A stretch of DNA of 64,000 bases, from assembly GCA_902790175.1 (NCBI GenBank), contig CADAQZ010000012.1, forward strand, positions 1 to 64,000. The letters run 5' to 3'. The notes under the pieces are model-generated. The model searched no databases and was not told the origin of the DNA. It saw only the letters and a program-made list of their open reading frames with translations. Shown in pieces: positions 9,494 to 17,996 of the stretch (position 1 is the stretch's first letter; each line of letters starts with the position of its first letter). A program made the position numbers and the translations under genes. Source of the DNA: an uncultured Eubacteriales bacterium. Its GTDB lineage: Bacteria; Bacillota; Clostridia; Christensenellales; Aristaeellaceae.

Positions 9494-10641
9494 TGAAAAA
9501 GAAGCTGTCCTTTGGACTGTTGGCCGCCGTGATCGCGGCGCTGGCCCTGATGGGCGCGGCGCTGGCGGTGGGGCTGAACCTGTTTGATGTGTTTGGAAGG
9601 AGCGACGCGCGCATCGCCCGGCTCGCGCCGCAGGCTGAGCTGGCCACCGAGACGCCCGCGAAGGTGGAGACGGAGAAGACCGGCGTTTCAGCGGTGGAGA
9701 TCGTGAACGCCTACTACGACGGCCAGAGCATGATCGTGTCCTACACCGCGGAGAATGCTCGAAGCTTCGAACCCTTTACGCCCACGGCGGAAGAGCTCGA
9801 CAAGATGGAGATTCTTGACGACGAGTTTTCGGGCAACAGCTTTATTCCCTTTGAGTTTGACGGGCTGGACCCGGTGCAACAGGCATTCGTCGACGCGGTG
9901 GAGGCGGGGCGGCCCTGCGGCTACGCGGAGTATTCCGTGTTCGCCGACGATACCCTGTATGCGGGGGCGGACGGCGCCATCGAGCTTGTACCCTATACCT
10001 GCGATGAAACTGTACTGGAGGATGGGCGCAGGGCGTATCTCGTCGAAATCGCCATGCCGCTGCCGGAGGCGGCGCAGAATCAGGATGAATTGGAGCTGCA
10101 TCTGCCGATCCTGCGCAACGAGTGGCGCGTCTGGTTCGACGGAGAGAAGACCTACACGCTGAACGGCCCGCTGGACGCGGCATTGCACACCTACGAGTGG
10201 ATTGACGGCGAGACCCATTCCAGCTATTCGACCGACCCGCAGCAGATCGGCGAGGCCGTGGCGACGGTGAAGCGCTCGGACGGCGAGACACGCCGCTACA
10301 CGGGCGAGGGCAGCTGCAACGGCGTGCCCGTGCATGTCACGGCGACGGCCAGCGCGGTACACGCCTCGCTGGAGATCCATGCGGACGGCGAGGCGTTTCC
10401 CGAACTGAAGGCGCTCTATCCCGAGGCGGACGACCTGCGGTATGTTCCGGAGCTGACGGACGAGAGCGGCGCGGCGCTTCAAGCCGAAAAAAGCGATTGC
10501 TATGACGACATGGTGCTTGGCGAATTCGCCGGCAACGGCCATGTACCCGAGCAGCTTAGGCTGACCATCGGCATCGGCGGGGAGGGGGAATGGAACGGCA
10601 CGGCGGTGGTTGAACCGATCATACTGACGCCGGTAGATTGA
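9493..10641 (+). CDS. Single-pass membrane protein, anti-sigma factor-like extracytoplasmic part
   Basis: A 382-residue protein with a transmembrane helix at about 5-27 (LSFGLLAAVIAALALMGAAL) and a long extracytoplasmic domain of mainly beta character. No enzymatic motif is recognised. Its position after an ECF sigma gene and the basic residues before the helix indicate the sensor/anti-sigma partner. Its cytoplasmic sigma-binding end appears to lie in the preceding small frame, out of phase by one base. The ATG at 9493 overlaps the stop of that frame (TGATG), so it may still be translated by coupling; a GTG at 9490 is also possible. If it is made only from here it would lack most of the sigma-binding tail. 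Confidence 0.7.
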   Translation: MKKKLSFGLLAAVIAALALMGAALAVGLNLFDVFGRSDARIARLAPQAELATETPAKVETEKTGVSAVEIVNAYYDGQSMIVSYTAENARSFEPFTPTAEELDKMEILDDEFSGNSFIPFEFDGLDPVQQAFVDAVEAGRPCGYAEYSVFADDTLYAGADGAIELVPYTCDETVLEDGRRAYLVEIAMPLPEAAQNQDELELHLPILRNEWRVWFDGEKTYTLNGPLDAALHTYEWIDGETHSSYSTDPQQIGEAVATVKRSDGETRRYTGEGSCNGVPVHVTATASAVHASLEIHADGEAFPELKALYPEADDLRYVPELTDESGAALQAEKSDCYDDMVLGEFAGNGHVPEQLRLTIGIGGEGEWNGTAVVEPIILTPVD

Positions 10642-10646
10642 CGTAT

Positions 10647-10757
10647 AGCCTTCCCCTTCAGGGGAAGGTGGCTCCGCGAAGCGGAGACGAAAGAGGTCGT
10701 TTTCCTCTGCGAGCCTTTGCACAAGGCACGCTATTTGAAGGGGAAGCCTCTATATGT
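10647..10757 (+). repeat. Two-hairpin intergenic repeat with terminal inverted repeats
   Basis: About 110 bases between two convergent genes. The left end AGCCTTCCCCTTCA and right end TGAAGGGGAAGCCT are near-perfect inverted repeats. Inside are hairpins CCTTCCCC/GGGGAAGG and CTCCGC/GCGGAG and the word GAGGTCGTTTTCC. Related copies occur at 19861-19912, 30830-30910, 51004-51048 and 58234-58277. It is MITE-like in structure, with no transposase nearby. Confidence 0.7.
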
Positions 10758-10766
10758 TGTTCTGTC

Positions 10767-12686
10767 TTATTCCGCTACCGCCTCGCTCAGCTCCTCCCAC
10801 AGCTCATACAGCGCGTCCAGCCTTTGCTGGGCGTCTTTGTGTTCGCGGGAGACGCGGGCGGATTCGGCGGGGTTGGCGTAGACCTCGGGCGTGCCCATCT
10901 GCGCCTCCAGGTCCGAGATCAACTGCTCGGTCTGCGCGATGTCGGCCTCCGTCTCCTTCAGGCGCTGCCTCAGGGCCCTGGCGGATTCCTTCGCCAGCCG
11001 CTGGCGACGCTTTTCCTTGTCCTGCTGGGTCCTGGTCATGCCGCCGAGCGCGGCCTCGGCCTCCCCAGCTTCGAGGATGCGCTTCTTTTCGAGGTAGTCG
11101 TCGTAGTTGCCGAGGTACTCCGTCGCGCCGTCGGGGGAGAGCTCGATCACCTTCGTGGCCACCTTGTTGATGAAGTAGCGGTCGTGGCTGACGGTGAGGA
11201 TCGTGCCATCGAAGTCCTCCAGCGCGGCCTCCAGCACCTCGCGGCTGTCCATGTCCAGGTGGTTGGTCGGCTCGTCCAGCAGCAGCACGTTGTCCTGCTT
11301 CAGCATCAGCTTCGCCAGCGCCACGCGCCCGCGCTCGCCGCCGGAGAGCGTGCCCACCGGCTGGAACACGTCGTCGCCGGTCAGCAAAAACAGCGCCAGC
11401 ACGCCGCGAATGCGGTCGGCCTCCAGGCGCGGGAAGTCGTCCCACAGCTCGTCCAGCACCGTCTTGTTCGGGTGCAGCTGCGCCTGCTGCTGGTCGTAGT
11501 AGCCCAGGTCGATGTTGCTGCCGAAGACGACCGTGCCCGCGTCGGGGGAGAGTTGGCCCGCGATGATGTTGAGGAGCGTGGTCTTGCCCACGCCGTTGGG
11601 CCCGATCACGGCCACGCGCTCCCCGGCGCGCAGGTGCAGGTTCAGGTGCTCGAACAGCGTGCGCCCGTCGAAACCCTTTTGTAGGTCCTTTACCATCAAT
11701 ACGTCGTCGCCGGTGCGGCGGCGCGCGGTGAAGTTGAAGCGGACCTTCTGTTCGCTCACTGGCTTTTCGACGCGCTCCAGCTTCTCCAGGCGCTTCTCGC
11801 GGCTCTCCGCCAGCTTGATGCTCTTTTCCCGGTTGTACATGCGGTAGCGGGCGATGATGGCCTCCTGCCGCGCGATCTCGGCCTGCTGCAGCTTGTACTC
11901 CTTCAGCTGGCGCTCGAGGTTCGCCTGCCGCTGAACGGCGAAGCGGTCGTAGTTGCCGTCGTACTGCGTCATGCGCTTCATCGAAAGCTCCGCCATGCAG
12001 TCGCACACGGCGTTCAGGAAGTAGCGGTCGTGGCTGACGACCAGCACCGTGCCGCGGTACTTTTTAAGCGTCTCCTCCAGCCACTGGGTGCTGGCGAGGT
12101 CGAGGTGGTTGGTCGGCTCGTCCAGCATCAACAGGTCCGGCTGCGTCAATAGCAGCCGCGCCAGGCAAAGCCGCGTCTTTTCGCCGCCGGAGAGCAGGTT
12201 CGCGGGCTGGCTCTCCCGGCCGCGCGCGAAGCCCAGGCCCGCCAGCACGCCCTGGATGCGGCTGGGCCACTCGTAGCCCCCGGCGTCCTCGAAGCGGTCC
12301 ATCAGCCGCGAATAGGCGTGGGAGAGCTGCTCGAACGCCGCGGCGTCCCCGTGCTTCTCGGCCATCTCGCGCTCCATGTCGCGCAGCCGCGCCTCCATCT
12401 GGCGCACCGGCTCGAATACGCGCTCCAGCTCCTGCTGGATGGTCAGGTCGCTCTGGATGTCCGCGTCCTGCGTGAGAAGGCCCACGCTCGTGCCGCGCAC
12501 GAGCGAGATCGTGCCGGAATCCGGCTCCATGTCGCCGGTGATCAGCTTGAACAGCGTGGACTTGCCGCTGCCGTTCACGCCCACCAGGCCCATGCGCTGG
12601 CCGGATTGCAGCGTCAGGCAGACGTCCTTTAGGACCTCGTTCATCGCGAAGCTCTTGTTCACGTTTTGAAGCGTCAGAAGTATCAT
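10767..12686 (-). CDS. ABC-F family ATP-binding protein (ribosome-associated)
   Basis: A 639-residue soluble protein with two ABC cassettes and no membrane segments, the hallmark of ABC-F translation factors that act at the ribosomal E site. Cassette 1 has GVNGSGKST (36-44), LSGGEKTRL and DEPTNHLD; cassette 2 has GPNGVGKTT near 360, LSGGERGR and DEPTNHLD. Between them is a basic charged linker (ARYRMYNREKSIKLAESREKR), and the last ~100 residues form a predicted coiled coil as in Uup/YdiF types. It starts inside the 3' end of the upstream DUF3267 gene (ATGA overlap). Resistance-type ABC-F proteins cannot be excluded, but the length and C-terminal extension favour a housekeeping member. Confidence 0.9.
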   Translation of the reverse strand: MILLTLQNVNKSFAMNEVLKDVCLTLQSGQRMGLVGVNGSGKSTLFKLITGDMEPDSGTISLVRGTSVGLLTQDADIQSDLTIQQELERVFEPVRQMEARLRDMEREMAEKHGDAAAFEQLSHAYSRLMDRFEDAGGYEWPSRIQGVLAGLGFARGRESQPANLLSGGEKTRLCLARLLLTQPDLLMLDEPTNHLDLASTQWLEETLKKYRGTVLVVSHDRYFLNAVCDCMAELSMKRMTQYDGNYDRFAVQRQANLERQLKEYKLQQAEIARQEAIIARYRMYNREKSIKLAESREKRLEKLERVEKPVSEQKVRFNFTARRRTGDDVLMVKDLQKGFDGRTLFEHLNLHLRAGERVAVIGPNGVGKTTLLNIIAGQLSPDAGTVVFGSNIDLGYYDQQQAQLHPNKTVLDELWDDFPRLEADRIRGVLALFLLTGDDVFQPVGTLSGGERGRVALAKLMLKQDNVLLLDEPTNHLDMDSREVLEAALEDFDGTILTVSHDRYFINKVATKVIELSPDGATEYLGNYDDYLEKKRILEAGEAEAALGGMTRTQQDKEKRRQRLAKESARALRQRLKETEADIAQTEQLISDLEAQMGTPEVYANPAESARVSREHKDAQQRLDALYELWEELSEAVAE

Positions 12687-13273
12687 GGATTCGCGTCCTC
12701 AGTCGGTTTTTTCTTCATTACGCGCATGTGCACGCCGGTGTCCTGGATCAGCAGGTCCTCGCCCTTCATGCGCATGAGCGCCCAGGCGGTGTACAGGTCG
12801 CCCGCCGAGCCGGAGAGGTTCGAGATCTGTACGGCCCACAGCGGCCAGAACCACTCGCCGGGCAATGCTGCGATGGCGACTTGCAGCGCGACGCCCCAGA
12901 CGACCACCGGCGCAAGGGCCGTTACAATGTGGGATTTGCGGTCAAACCACACGTCGCTGCCCGCATAGGCGTAGGGGAGCTTCAACCCGTATTTCGGCGG
13001 CATGCCGGACAGCAGAAACATCACAATGCCGTGCGTCAGCTCGTGCAGCGGGATGTAGGCGACCAGCGCCGCCGCCAGCAAATGCCACCCGTACCAGCGC
13101 GAGCACAGCAGCCGCCAGCCCGGCCCCAGTGGCGCATAGAGCAGCCCGCCGACGACGGGCGTGACCACCAGCGCCAGCGACAGGATCACCACGGCCTTCA
13201 TCTGCCGCCGGTTGCGCATGAAGTCCAGGTTCCCGGCGTACACGTAGCCGGGGGGAAGGGTTTTGTGGTTCAT
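12683..13273 (-). CDS. DUF3267 family putative membrane zinc peptidase
   Basis: A 196-residue membrane protein with four hydrophobic segments. The segment PLHELTHG (His77, Glu78, His81) is an HExxH zinc-peptidase motif placed at a membrane helix, the signature of DUF3267 proteins; activity and substrate are unknown. The reading frame is open further upstream, but the true start is ATG at 13273, where GAAAGGATG supplies a ribosome site; the longer version would read through an intergenic repeat. Its stop overlaps the ABC-F start by four bases, so both are translated from one message. Confidence 0.8.
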   Translation of the reverse strand: MNHKTLPPGYVYAGNLDFMRNRRQMKAVVILSLALVVTPVVGGLLYAPLGPGWRLLCSRWYGWHLLAAALVAYIPLHELTHGIVMFLLSGMPPKYGLKLPYAYAGSDVWFDRKSHIVTALAPVVVWGVALQVAIAALPGEWFWPLWAVQISNLSGSAGDLYTAWALMRMKGEDLLIQDTGVHMRVMKKKPTEDANP

Positions 13274-13298
13274 CGGGCATCCTTTCGGAGAGAGAGGG

Positions 13299-13460
13299 TG
13301 AGGAGAAAGATTCTTCGACTGCGTTCCGCCTTCGGCGGAACTTCGCTCAGAATGACAGACATGCCGCGACGATGTCATCCTGAGCGGAAATACCGACAAT
13401 GACAGACATGCCGCGACGATGTCATCCTGAGCGGAGCGCCAGCGAAGTCGAAGGATCTTG
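13299..13460 (+). repeat. Repeat of the TCTGAGCGGAG/CGAAGAATC family, two and a half copies
   Basis: Contains AGATTCTTCGACT, a CGCTCAGAATGACA segment, and two direct copies of AATGACAGACATGCCGCGACGATG followed by TCATCCTGAGCGGA, the second ending in AGCGAAGTCGAAGGATCTT. Left and right ends are inverted relative to each other. The same family recurs at 37023-37153 and 60929-60973. It lies between rsgA and the DUF3267 gene. Confidence 0.75.
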
Positions 13461-13480
13461 CCGGCCTTCCCGGGCACCCA

Positions 13481-14485
13481 TCAGCGCTTCCTGTTCGCGC
13501 GGCTGTTCTTGCGCCGCCACATGGCGACGTTCATCATCAATTCGTTCTTCTTGGCCATGCTCCAGCTGTTCTCCTTCTCCAGGCGCGCGTACATCTCCCA
13601 GCGCTCGGGGGCGAGCGTGCCGTCCGCCAGGGCCTGGCGGATCGCGCAGCCCGGCTCCGTGCGGTGCGTGCAGTCGGAGAACGCGCACTGGCCGATCAAC
13701 TCCGCGATGTCGGAGAAGGTGTCCTGGATGCCGGCCTCGGCGTCGACCATGCCCAGCTCCCTCAGCCCGGGCGTGTCGATGAAGGCCACGCCGTCCACCT
13801 CGATCAGCTCGCGGTGGGTGGTGGTGTGGCGGCCCTTCGAGTCCACTTCGCGGATCTCGCCCACGCGCATGACGTCGCGCCCGGCCAGCGTGTTGATCAG
13901 CGTGGACTTGCCCGCGCCGGACGAGCCGAGCAGCGCGATGGTCGCGCCGGGCTTGAAGTACGCCCGCAGGCGGTCGAGGCCGAAGCCCGTGTAGGCGCTG
14001 ACGGACACGACCTCGATGCGCTCGCTCAGCGCGGCGGCCTGCGCCTCCAACTCGGCCACGTTCTCGCACACGTCCGCCTTCGTGAGCACCGCGACGGGAA
14101 CCGCGCCCCCGGCGACGGCCGTGGCGGCGTAGCGCGCGATGCGGCTGACGCTGAAGTCGTTGTTCAGCGACGTGATGATGAACACGTAGTCGATGTTCGC
14201 AACCAGCGGCTGTACCTGCAGGGTCTTGACGAAGCCGTCGGCGTGTCCGCCGCGGTCCGGGCGGCAGAACACGGTCCGCCGCGGCAGGATCGAGCGGATC
14301 AGGCTGTCGCCGTAGGGGTTGACGGTGACCTCCACGTAGTCGCCCACCACGGGGATCTCGTCCTTATAGCGCAGGCTGCCGGCCAGCACGCAGTAGAGCT
14401 CCTCCTCGCCCCTTCGGATGAGGCAGCGCTCTTTGTGCACCAACACGACGCGATAGCGGGATTCCATGTTTGGGTTGTCAGTCAT
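13481..14485 (-). CDS. rsgA: Ribosome small-subunit-dependent GTPase A (first copy)
   Basis: A 334-residue circularly permuted GTPase that checks late 30S maturation. An N-terminal OB-fold (about 1-85) is followed by motif G4 as LTKAD (135-139), then G1 GSSGAGKST (187-195) and G3 DTPG (237-240), the permuted order being diagnostic. A C-terminal zinc site is visible as CAFSDC, His279 and Cys285. It starts within the 3' end of the methyltransferase gene (8-base overlap). A second, different rsgA begins at 63833 in the usual stp-prkC-rsgA setting, so this one is the extra paralogue. Confidence 0.93.
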   Translation of the reverse strand: MTDNPNMESRYRVVLVHKERCLIRRGEEELYCVLAGSLRYKDEIPVVGDYVEVTVNPYGDSLIRSILPRRTVFCRPDRGGHADGFVKTLQVQPLVANIDYVFIITSLNNDFSVSRIARYAATAVAGGAVPVAVLTKADVCENVAELEAQAAALSERIEVVSVSAYTGFGLDRLRAYFKPGATIALLGSSGAGKSTLINTLAGRDVMRVGEIREVDSKGRHTTTHRELIEVDGVAFIDTPGLRELGMVDAEAGIQDTFSDIAELIGQCAFSDCTHRTEPGCAIRQALADGTLAPERWEMYARLEKENSWSMAKKNELMMNVAMWRRKNSRANRKR

Positions 14486-15338
14486 GGCTCCACCTTCCGC
14501 TGGCCCCGCAGGGCAGCACGCCGCCCTCGGTGACGGGCAGCACGATCTCGTCGGCGCGGACGGTGCCGCCGCGCGTCTTCGCCGCGGTCATCGCCAGCAT
14601 GTTGCTGAGCACCGCGGGCTGCAATCCCGTGGTGTAACTGTTGATCAGCATGAACAGCGCGTCCTCGGCCAGCACCTTCTCGCAGGCGCTCACCAGCCCG
14701 AACAGCTCGTTTTCCAGCTTCCATACCTCGCCGCCGGGGCCGCGGCCGTAGCTGGGCGGGTCCATCAATATGCCCTGGTAGGCGTTGCCGCGCCGCGCCT
14801 CGCGCTGCACGAACTTCAGCGCGTCGTCGATGATCCAGCGCACGCGCGTCTCGTCGATCTCGCACAGCCGCCGGTTTTCCCCTGCCCACTGCACCATGCC
14901 CTTGGCGGCGTCCACGTGCGTCACGTGCGCCCCGGCGGCCGCGCAGGCGCAGGTGGCCCCGCCGGTGTAGCCGAACAGATTGAGCACCCGGATCGGGCGA
15001 TTCGCGCCGCGGATGAGTCCCGCCATCCAGTCCCAGTTCACGGCCTGCTCCGGGAAAAGGCCCGTGTGCTTGAAGCCCGTGGGTCGCACGTAGAAGCGCA
15101 GGTCGCCGTAGCGCACCGTCCAGCGCTCGGGCAGCTTCTTGAAGAACTCCCACTCGCCGCCGCCCTTTGGCGAGCGGTGGTACCAGGCGTCGGCCCGCTC
15201 CCACAGCGCCGGGCTCTGCTTGGGCCAGATGGCCTGCGGGTCGGGACGGCGCAATATCACATTCTCCCAGCGCTCCAGCTTTTCGCCGTCGCCGGTGTCG
15301 ATGACCTCATAGTCCTTCCATTCGGACGCGATATACAT
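14478..15338 (-). CDS. Class I SAM-dependent methyltransferase, RlmI/RlmK-like
   Basis: A 286-residue cytoplasmic enzyme. The SAM-binding motif is VLNLFGYTGGAT with the acidic partner HVDAAKG. The catalytic-region motif MDPPSYGRGP matches rRNA cytosine/guanine methyltransferases of the RlmI-RlmK-like group, so a ribosomal target is likely but not proven. The start is ATG at 15338 because AGAGGTG lies at 15345-15351; a GTG at 15347 overlaps that site and is unlikely. It is translationally coupled to rsgA, consistent with a ribosome-maturation pair. There is no PUA domain, unlike full-length RlmI. Confidence 0.85.
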   Translation of the reverse strand: MYIASEWKDYEVIDTGDGEKLERWENVILRRPDPQAIWPKQSPALWERADAWYHRSPKGGGEWEFFKKLPERWTVRYGDLRFYVRPTGFKHTGLFPEQAVNWDWMAGLIRGANRPIRVLNLFGYTGGATCACAAAGAHVTHVDAAKGMVQWAGENRRLCEIDETRVRWIIDDALKFVQREARRGNAYQGILMDPPSYGRGPGGEVWKLENELFGLVSACEKVLAEDALFMLINSYTTGLQPAVLSNMLAMTAAKTRGGTVRADEIVLPVTEGGVLPCGASGRWSHD

Positions 15339-15423
15339 GAAAAACACCTCTCATCGACCTTCATTATACGGTCTTTTGAGAGGCGCTTCAATCGCATTTG
15401 GTTAAATCGGAGGCTGTGGGCGT

Positions 15424-16191
15424 CTACGCCTTGCCAAAGCGCTTGAGGATCGGCTCGGCGGCCGCCTTCACTTCGGCGTCGTCTCCGTCGCGGCAGTAGC
15501 GGTCCAGGAACTCGATCGTCTCGTTGCGAAGCCACGATCCGTCCTCCGCCGCGTCGCTCTTCATCAGATCGAGGAGCAGCCGCGCGGCGCGGTCGGGGTT
15601 GCGGCGGGACAGCTTCAGCGCGGCCGTCCAGCGCGGCTCCAGCGACCCGTCCTCGAGCGACGCGGAAGCGATCCGCTCCAGGGCGTCGGGGCTGCTGAGC
15701 GCGGTATTCTCCACGGCGGCGGTGCGCACGGCGGCGTCCGCATCCTCCATGGCGATCTTCTCCAGCAGTGCTGCGTCGTTGAAATAGGCGTGCCGCACGG
15801 AGAGCTGGCGCACAATGCCGCTCCTGGCCTCGAGGGCGATCCTGCCCAGCAGCGCCGGGTCGGAGATCTTTTCCTTGACGCAGATGGTGCCGACGTTGTC
15901 CCATTCATCCTGGATCGCCACCTGCGCCAGCAGCACCTGATCCGTCAGGTTGGGGTTCTTGACGGCGCACATGCGCTCCCGGCCGCTGGGGCTCTCCAGC
16001 GCGATCCGACCCAGCAGGTCGGCGTCCGTCAGCCCTTCGATGGCCGCCAGGCGCACGGAGGCGTCCTTCGCGTCCGTCGCGATGGCGGACAGCTTCGACG
16101 GATCGGCCATCGCCCTGACCGCCTCGACCGCCTTTTGCGCCTGCTCGGGGGTCAAATCGCCCCTCATGTAAAGCGGTGTGAAAATGCCCAT
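15424..16191 (-). CDS. HEAT-like helical repeat protein, function unknown
   Basis: A 255-residue protein not recognised as any characterised family. It has no signal peptide or membrane segment. From residue ~15 on it is built of units of about 24-30 residues such as LLGRIALE..., LLAQVAIQ..., LLGRIALE..., LLEKIAMED, resembling variant leucine-rich or HEAT repeats that form a curved binding surface. The start ATG at 16191 has GGGAGGT upstream; a slightly longer start at 16209 is less likely. It stands alone on the minus strand with nadD divergent, so context gives no function. Confidence 0.7.
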   Translation of the reverse strand: MGIFTPLYMRGDLTPEQAQKAVEAVRAMADPSKLSAIATDAKDASVRLAAIEGLTDADLLGRIALESPSGRERMCAVKNPNLTDQVLLAQVAIQDEWDNVGTICVKEKISDPALLGRIALEARSGIVRQLSVRHAYFNDAALLEKIAMEDADAAVRTAAVENTALSSPDALERIASASLEDGSLEPRWTAALKLSRRNPDRAARLLLDLMKSDAAEDGSWLRNETIEFLDRYCRDGDDAEVKAAAEPILKRFGKA

Positions 16192-16324
16192 GGTGACCTC
16201 CCGATGCAACGAAAACGTTATCTAATTCTATTATATCAGCATTTTGGGTCAAGTGCAACGGGATTTTGCGTGAAAAACCTGAAAACAAAAGTTGCCCGGC
16301 GGGGTAGATTGTTAAGAAAAACTG

Positions 16325-16333
16325 TGTTATAAT
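16325..16333 (+). promoter_or_regulatory. Extended -10 promoter of nadD-yqeK
   Basis: TGTTATAAT at 16325-16333 is a perfect extended -10 box. The -35 at 17-base spacing is poor, as is usual for extended -10 promoters. The surrounding sequence is AT-rich compared with the genes. Confidence 0.7.
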
Positions 16334-16365
16334 AAAGTATAAGACATCTTTATGGAGGGGCGCGC

Positions 16366-17529
16366 ATGAGAATCGGCATCCTCGGGGGCACGCTGGACCC
16401 CGTCCACAACGGGCACGTCGAAATCGCCCTCGCGGCGATGGAGCAGCTCGGGCTGGACGGCGTGATGCTGATGCCCGCCGGGGACCCGCCCCACAAGCCC
16501 CGCGTCACCGCCCGGCAGGACCGCATGCAGATGGCGCGCCTGGCCGCCGAAATGCACCCGGGCCTCTCGGCCAGCGACGTGGAGATCAGTCGCGAGGGCG
16601 TCACCTACACGGTGGACACGCTCTCGGCGCTGTCCGTCGAGCGCCCGCAGGACGCCTGGACCTACATCATCGGCGCGGACACGCTGAACGTGCTGGAGAG
16701 CTGGCGGGAGTTTCCCCGCGTGGCGCGGCTGTGCGATTTCGCCGTCATCAACCGCCCCGGCTGCGACGTGGAGCTGGCGAAGCTGCGCGCGAAGGCCGTG
16801 TCCGAATGCTACGGCACGCGCGTGGCGCTCTTGCCCCTCAGCGGCCCGGCGCTCTCCTCCACGACGATCCGCCGGCAGGTGGCGGCGGGGGAGGACATCT
16901 CGGGAAGCGTCCCCGCGCCCGTGGCGGAGTACATCCGCGAAAGGGGCCTCTACCTGTGCGACTACAGCGAGGCGCAGATTTTGGAAAAGCTGCGCGCGAC
17001 GCTGACGCCGCGCCGCCTCGCGCACACGATGGGCGTGGCCGAGACGGCCGAGCGCCTCGCGCCGATGTGCGGCGTAGACCCGCGACGGGCGCGGCTGGCG
17101 GGGCTATTGCACGACTGCGCAAAGTCGATGCCGCTGGATCAGATGCGCGCGCTGGTGGCGGAGCGCCTGCCGGATTTGGACCAGGCGGAGCTGGAGACGC
17201 GGCAGATCCTGCACGCCCCCGCCGGGATGATCCTGGCGCAGGACGAGTACGGCGTGCGGGACCCGGCGATCCTCAGCGCCATCCGCAAGCACACCGTCGG
17301 CGCGGGCGACATGTCGCCGATGGACGCCCTCATCTACGTCGCGGACTTCGTCGAGCCCGGCCGCGAGCCCTTCCCGGGGTTGGAGAAGGCCCGCAGGCTC
17401 GCGGAAAAGGACATCTACAGAGCCATGCTCTGCTGCGCGGAGCTGACCGCGCGGCACCTGCGCGCCCACGGGCAGGACATCCACCCGCGGACGCTGAACC
17501 TGATCAGCGCGTTTACATCGGACGAATGA
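16366..17529 (+). CDS. nadD: Fusion of nicotinate-nucleotide adenylyltransferase and YqeK HD-domain hydrolase
   Basis: A 387-residue two-domain protein. Residues 1-200 are NadD, which makes deamido-NAD from nicotinate mononucleotide and ATP: GGTLDPVHNGH (7-17) is the nucleotidyltransferase HxGH site and SSTTIRRQ near 163 the second ATP-binding motif. Residues ~205-387 are YqeK, an HD-domain phosphohydrolase whose relatives hydrolyse Ap4A symmetrically; the metal motif His249-Asp250 (LLHDCAKS) and IRKHTVG are visible. In Bacillus these are adjacent separate genes, so this is a natural fusion. rsfS follows, as in the classic nadD-yqeK-rsfS order. Confidence 0.93.
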   Translation: MRIGILGGTLDPVHNGHVEIALAAMEQLGLDGVMLMPAGDPPHKPRVTARQDRMQMARLAAEMHPGLSASDVEISREGVTYTVDTLSALSVERPQDAWTYIIGADTLNVLESWREFPRVARLCDFAVINRPGCDVELAKLRAKAVSECYGTRVALLPLSGPALSSTTIRRQVAAGEDISGSVPAPVAEYIRERGLYLCDYSEAQILEKLRATLTPRRLAHTMGVAETAERLAPMCGVDPRRARLAGLLHDCAKSMPLDQMRALVAERLPDLDQAELETRQILHAPAGMILAQDEYGVRDPAILSAIRKHTVGAGDMSPMDALIYVADFVEPGREPFPGLEKARRLAEKDIYRAMLCCAELTARHLRAHGQDIHPRTLNLISAFTSDE

Positions 17530-17564
17530 TTCTCCCACAAACCCAATCAAAGGAGGCGCAGAAC

Positions 17565-17918
17565 ATGATGGAACCCAAGGCACTGGCAAGCAGGATCGCC
17601 GAGATACTGGACGGCAAGGGCGCGACCGACATACAGCTGCTGGAGGTCGGCCACATGACTTCCATCACCGACTTCTTCGTGGTGGCCAGCGGCCGCAACG
17701 TGCAGAACGTGCACACCCTGGCCGAGGACCTGGAGGAAAAGCTGGCCGAGGAGGGCATCGAGCCCCGCCGCAAGGAGGGCAAGAACGGCGCGCGCTGGAT
17801 CGTGCTGGACTACGCCCAGGTGATCGTGCACATCTTCCACCCCGAGGAGCGCCAGTACTACAACATGGAGCGCCTCTGGCAGGACGGCACCAACCAGGAG
17901 CCGTACCCGGAGACGTGA
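17565..17918 (+). CDS. rsfS: Ribosome silencing factor RsfS
   Basis: A 117-residue protein that binds uL14 on the 50S subunit and blocks subunit joining. It shows the conserved core DIQLLEVGHMTSITDFFVVASGR, split here only by continuous sequence, and the late segment WIVLDYAQVIVHIFHPEER. The start at 17565 has AAAGGAGG at 17549-17556; a second ATG follows immediately at 17568. It is co-transcribed with nadD-yqeK. The gene that often follows rsfS in clostridia is leuS behind a T-box; here a collapsed T-box leads to a CoA ligase instead. Confidence 0.95.
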   Translation: MMEPKALASRIAEILDGKGATDIQLLEVGHMTSITDFFVVASGRNVQNVHTLAEDLEEKLAEEGIEPRRKEGKNGARWIVLDYAQVIVHIFHPEERQYYNMERLWQDGTNQEPYPET

Positions 17919-17961
17919 CCTTTTTCCTGTCCCACAGCCTGCGAGTAAACGCATAATTAAC

Positions 17962-17990
17962 TTGCGGTATGCCGGATATGAGGCTATAAT
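17962..17990 (+). promoter_or_regulatory. Promoter of T-box remnant and acyl-CoA synthetase
   Basis: TTGCGG (17962-17967), 17 bases, then a perfect TATAAT (17985-17990). The start of transcription would be near 17997, only about 35 bases before the T-box sequence. Confidence 0.75.
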
Positions 17991-17996
17991 CTTAGT

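Noticed and set aside
12683-13477. Longer 264-codon version of the DUF3267 gene
   Set aside because: The extra N-terminus is encoded by an intergenic repeat, and the ATG at 13273 has a ribosome site.
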